From contig NZ_VATY01000005.1 in the NCBI RefSeq assembly GCF_005885635.1, forward strand, positions 186,001 to 250,000: 64,000 bases of DNA. Reading direction: 5' to 3'. The notes beneath the pieces were generated by a model. It was not told the origin of the DNA. It searched no databases and worked only from the letters and a program-made list of their open reading frames with translations. Source of the stretch: Maribacter algarum (ex Zhang et al. 2020) (lineage in GTDB: Bacteria > Bacteroidota > Bacteroidia > Flavobacteriales > Flavobacteriaceae). Each line of letters begins with the position of its first letter. Position 1 is the stretch's first letter. Below are positions 62,243-64,000 of this stretch, piece after piece. Both the position numbers and the translations under genes were made by a program.

Positions 62243-62769
62243 ATGTAACAGAACTTTTAATCGAGCAAACCAAAGATGCCCATCTTTGGACGAACAAACT
62301 AATCGATTCCATTCCTATGGAAAATTGGAATGAAACTCCAGATACCTTAGCATCAAATATCAGTTGGCAAGTGGGGCATTTGGTAATTAGCGAATACTAT
62401 CATGCAATTTTAGTGGTTTCTGGATTTGACGAGGAAATCATGCAAAAAATCGATTTGAAAACACACAACCAAATGTATGGTTATGAAAGCGTTCCCAAGG
62501 AGTTGATTGGAAAGTGCGAACCTAAGCTTTTAAGGGAACAATTGCACTTTATGCAGCATAAGGTCATCCAAAATGTTTCTATGCTAACAATGGAAGATTT
62601 AGAAAGCAGAGTGGAACAACCCATCAAACAAGAACATCCTGTAGCGAAGATAAAATTAGATGCAGTGTCATGGAATATCAAACATACCATGTGGCATTGC
62701 GGGCAGATTGCATCTATAAAAAGACTGATTCACGGAGGATTTGATTTTGGTTTGCCAAAAAGAAGATGA
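62239..62769 (+). CDS. DinB family protein
   Basis: A 176-residue four-helix protein of the DinB/YfiT superfamily. Candidate metal ligands are His 47 (SWQVGHLVISEY) and the two His near the end (KHTMWHCGQIASIKRL). The family includes thiol-dependent transferases using bacillithiol or other thiols; no partner is defined here. It has no signal peptide. Translational coupling to pssA (ATGA overlap) is likely, although a functional link is not evident. Confidence 0.88.
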   Translation: MNVTELLIEQTKDAHLWTNKLIDSIPMENWNETPDTLASNISWQVGHLVISEYYHAILVVSGFDEEIMQKIDLKTHNQMYGYESVPKELIGKCEPKLLREQLHFMQHKVIQNVSMLTMEDLESRVEQPIKQEHPVAKIKLDAVSWNIKHTMWHCGQIASIKRLIHGGFDFGLPKRR

Positions 62770-62796
62770 TAGATAATTTTAGTATTAACACTAATT

Positions 62797-63048
62797 ATGA
62801 GAACCATGAGTATAAGAAAATCGATTTTTATCACCATTATCGCATTGGGTCTTTTAAGTGCCTGCGGTGAGCAAAAACCCAAAGAGGTGAAAATTGACTC
62901 TGCCGAAGTTGAGAAGCGAGCAGCTGAACTGAAAGCAAAAGCTGCCCAGGAGGAAGCTGAACTAAGAGCAGCCAAAGAAAGAGTTGAAGACAGCTTAAGA
63001 AAGTTGGATAGCCTTCAACAGGTCAAAGAACACGGACACGCTCATTAG
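62797..63048 (+). CDS. Small lipoprotein with charged coiled coil
   Basis: An 83-residue lipoprotein (GLLSACGEQ, Cys about 23). The mature part is a helical Ala/Glu/Lys-rich segment (VEKRAAELKAKAAQEEAELRAAKERVEDSLRKLDSLQ) with a seven-residue pattern and a terminal EHGHAH that could bind a metal. A second Met at residue 4 could also be the start. It lies 12 bp before the HupE-type gene and may be its partner. Confidence 0.75.
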   Translation: MRTMSIRKSIFITIIALGLLSACGEQKPKEVKIDSAEVEKRAAELKAKAAQEEAELRAAKERVEDSLRKLDSLQQVKEHGHAH

Positions 63049-63060
63049 AAATACCCACAA

Positions 63061-63741
63061 ATGTTCAAGAAAATAATCGTCCTTCTCGCTTTATGTTTTG
63101 TGTCGGTAACGGCCTATGCACATGGGGTCGATGATGAGACACAATCCTTTTTGCTAACGAACAAGGGTATAGCCTTTGGTCCCTTTTTGTATATAGGAGC
63201 GAAACATATGCTTACAGGCTATGATCACTTGCTTTTTTTAGTTGGGGTTATTTTCTTTTTATATCGCACACGCGAAATTCTGTTGTATATCAGTTTTTTC
63301 ACTATTGGACATAGTCTGACCCTATTACTTGGGGTCATGGCTGATATCAATGTGAATGCCTATCTCATTGATGCCATTATCGCCTTGTCAATAGTGTACA
63401 AAGGATTTGATAATTTGGGTGGATTCAAGCAGTTTTTTGGCAGGCAACCCAATACGAAAGTTGCTGTTTTGGTCTTCGGACTTTTTCACGGTTTCGGACT
63501 TGCCACAAAACTACAGGAGTTTGAGTTTGATAAAGAAGGACTTTTTGTCAATTTATTAGGATTCAACCTTGGTGTTGAGATTGGACAATTCTTAGCACTA
63601 GGCTTTGTTTTATTGGTGCTTGGCGTTTGGAGAAGGTATAGTAGTTATATCAAATTCTCTAATGTTACCAACATTGCATTAATGGCAGCAGGATTCCTAC
63701 TACTCGGATTTCAGTTGGCAGGATACTTTACGACTTCTTAA
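63061..63741 (+). CDS. HupE/UreJ-like membrane protein
   Basis: A 226-residue protein with a cleavable start (ending AYAHG) and six or seven helices. It has the HupE/UreJ features MLTGYDHLLFLVGVIFFL, SFFTIGHSLTLLLGV and VLVFGLFHGFGLATKLQE, with conserved His and Asp in helices typical of nickel or cobalt permease-like proteins. The substrate in flavobacteria is not proven. It is followed after 9 bp by a membrane-anchor gene, and these two genes often occur together. Confidence 0.85.
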   Translation: MFKKIIVLLALCFVSVTAYAHGVDDETQSFLLTNKGIAFGPFLYIGAKHMLTGYDHLLFLVGVIFFLYRTREILLYISFFTIGHSLTLLLGVMADINVNAYLIDAIIALSIVYKGFDNLGGFKQFFGRQPNTKVAVLVFGLFHGFGLATKLQEFEFDKEGLFVNLLGFNLGVEIGQFLALGFVLLVLGVWRRYSSYIKFSNVTNIALMAAGFLLLGFQLAGYFTTS

Positions 63742-63750
63742 TTTTTGAAT

Positions 63751-64000
63751 ATGGAAACTACGAATCAACCCTCCTTAAGTAAAAAACAACTGATAAAATC
63801 GGTAATAATAGCTGCAATAATTGGCGCCGTAGTCTTAGTAGTAGCCGTCTTACCTGCGGAGTATGGAAGGGATTTAACTGGATTAGGCAAAGTTTTTGGT
63901 TTTGATAAACTGTATGTTGGTCAGTCGGAAGAAGAAAATATTGATGGTACGCTTCAAGTAGTTCCTAAAAATGTGAAAAGATTGAAATTGGAAAAACTAG
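63751..64000 (+). CDS. Membrane anchor protein (partial, runs off the window)
   Basis: The frame from ATG 63751 is open to the window end (about 83 residues). It has a polar start (METTNQPSLSKKQLIKS), one hydrophobic helix (VIIAAIIGAVVLVVAVLPAEYG) and a segment DLTGLGKVFGFDKL. This matches what I remember of the short proteins annotated as transmembrane anchor proteins beside HupE-like genes. The C-terminal part is beyond the window. Confidence 0.7.
   Translation, partial: METTNQPSLSKKQLIKSVIIAAIIGAVVLVVAVLPAEYGRDLTGLGKVFGFDKLYVGQSEEENIDGTLQVVPKNVKRLKLEKL

Noticed and set aside
1-64000. CRISPR arrays, tRNA or rRNA genes, insertion sequences, prophage
   Set aside because: No regularly spaced direct repeats, cloverleaf-like genes, transposase or integrase frames, or phage structural genes were seen on either strand.

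Overview
The window looks like the chromosome of a marine-type Flavobacteriaceae (Bacteroidota). The base composition is AT-rich. Most secreted proteins carry Bacteroidota-style lipoprotein signals (short hydrophobic stretch ending in SSC or similar), Shine-Dalgarno sites are mostly absent, and several families are typical of this group (DUF5916, DUF6090, DUF4105, DUF2911, M13 and M14 peptidases, a long SecA, DUF2795 next to a PduO-type adenosyltransferase). No rRNA, tRNA, CRISPR array, transposase or integrase was seen. The species cannot be fixed from the window.

Layout. 1-9.9 kb: the tail of a DUF5916-type outer membrane protein, a DUF1080 lipoprotein, then a long minus-strand series of exported hydrolase-like proteins (gluconolactonase-like, an altered D-aminoacylase homologue, TIM-barrel epimerase, DUF3500, TolB-like propeller), preceded in the same direction by small stress or redox genes and an FAD-oxidoreductase/DUF2855 fusion. 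10-22.6 kb: MazG, a MATE pump, a convergent set of polyprenyl-phosphate sugar-transfer genes (PAP2 phosphatase, GT39, GT2, YbhN-like membrane protein), MeaB, galactose mutarotase, and a three-gene ECF sigma operon. 22.7-32 kb: MsrA, a malectin protein with thrombospondin type 3 repeats, a cytoplasmic M23 protein, the TesA/YbbA/YbbP locus and an M13 peptidase. 32-41.4 kb: aminopeptidase P, glyoxalase-fold proteins, a phospholipase D-like lipoprotein, a WYL regulator and an AraC-controlled group.

41.4-45.3 kb is the accessory part. It holds a tiny secreted peptide gene (41627) whose paralogue and upstream leader both recur at 25.5 kb, and a Crp/Fnr regulator next to a 16-bp palindrome. It also holds two single-gene units (DUF6090 and DUF1877-like) bounded by about 200-bp imperfect palindromic repeats. 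These repeats have matching termini per unit and covarying arms, so they resemble gene-cassette recombination sites without a visible integrase.

45-64 kb: secreted amidohydrolase, methyltransferase, M14 carboxypeptidase, two tandem orphan histidine kinases, SecA, cobalamin adenosyltransferase, a methyltransferase-like protein that has lost its SAM core, an ABC-F ATPase, DUF4105 protein, phosphatidylserine synthase, DinB protein, and a HupE-type membrane protein with a small lipoprotein and a membrane-anchor gene that runs off the window. MeaB and the PduO-type enzyme together point to a B12-dependent methylmalonyl-CoA mutase elsewhere in the genome.
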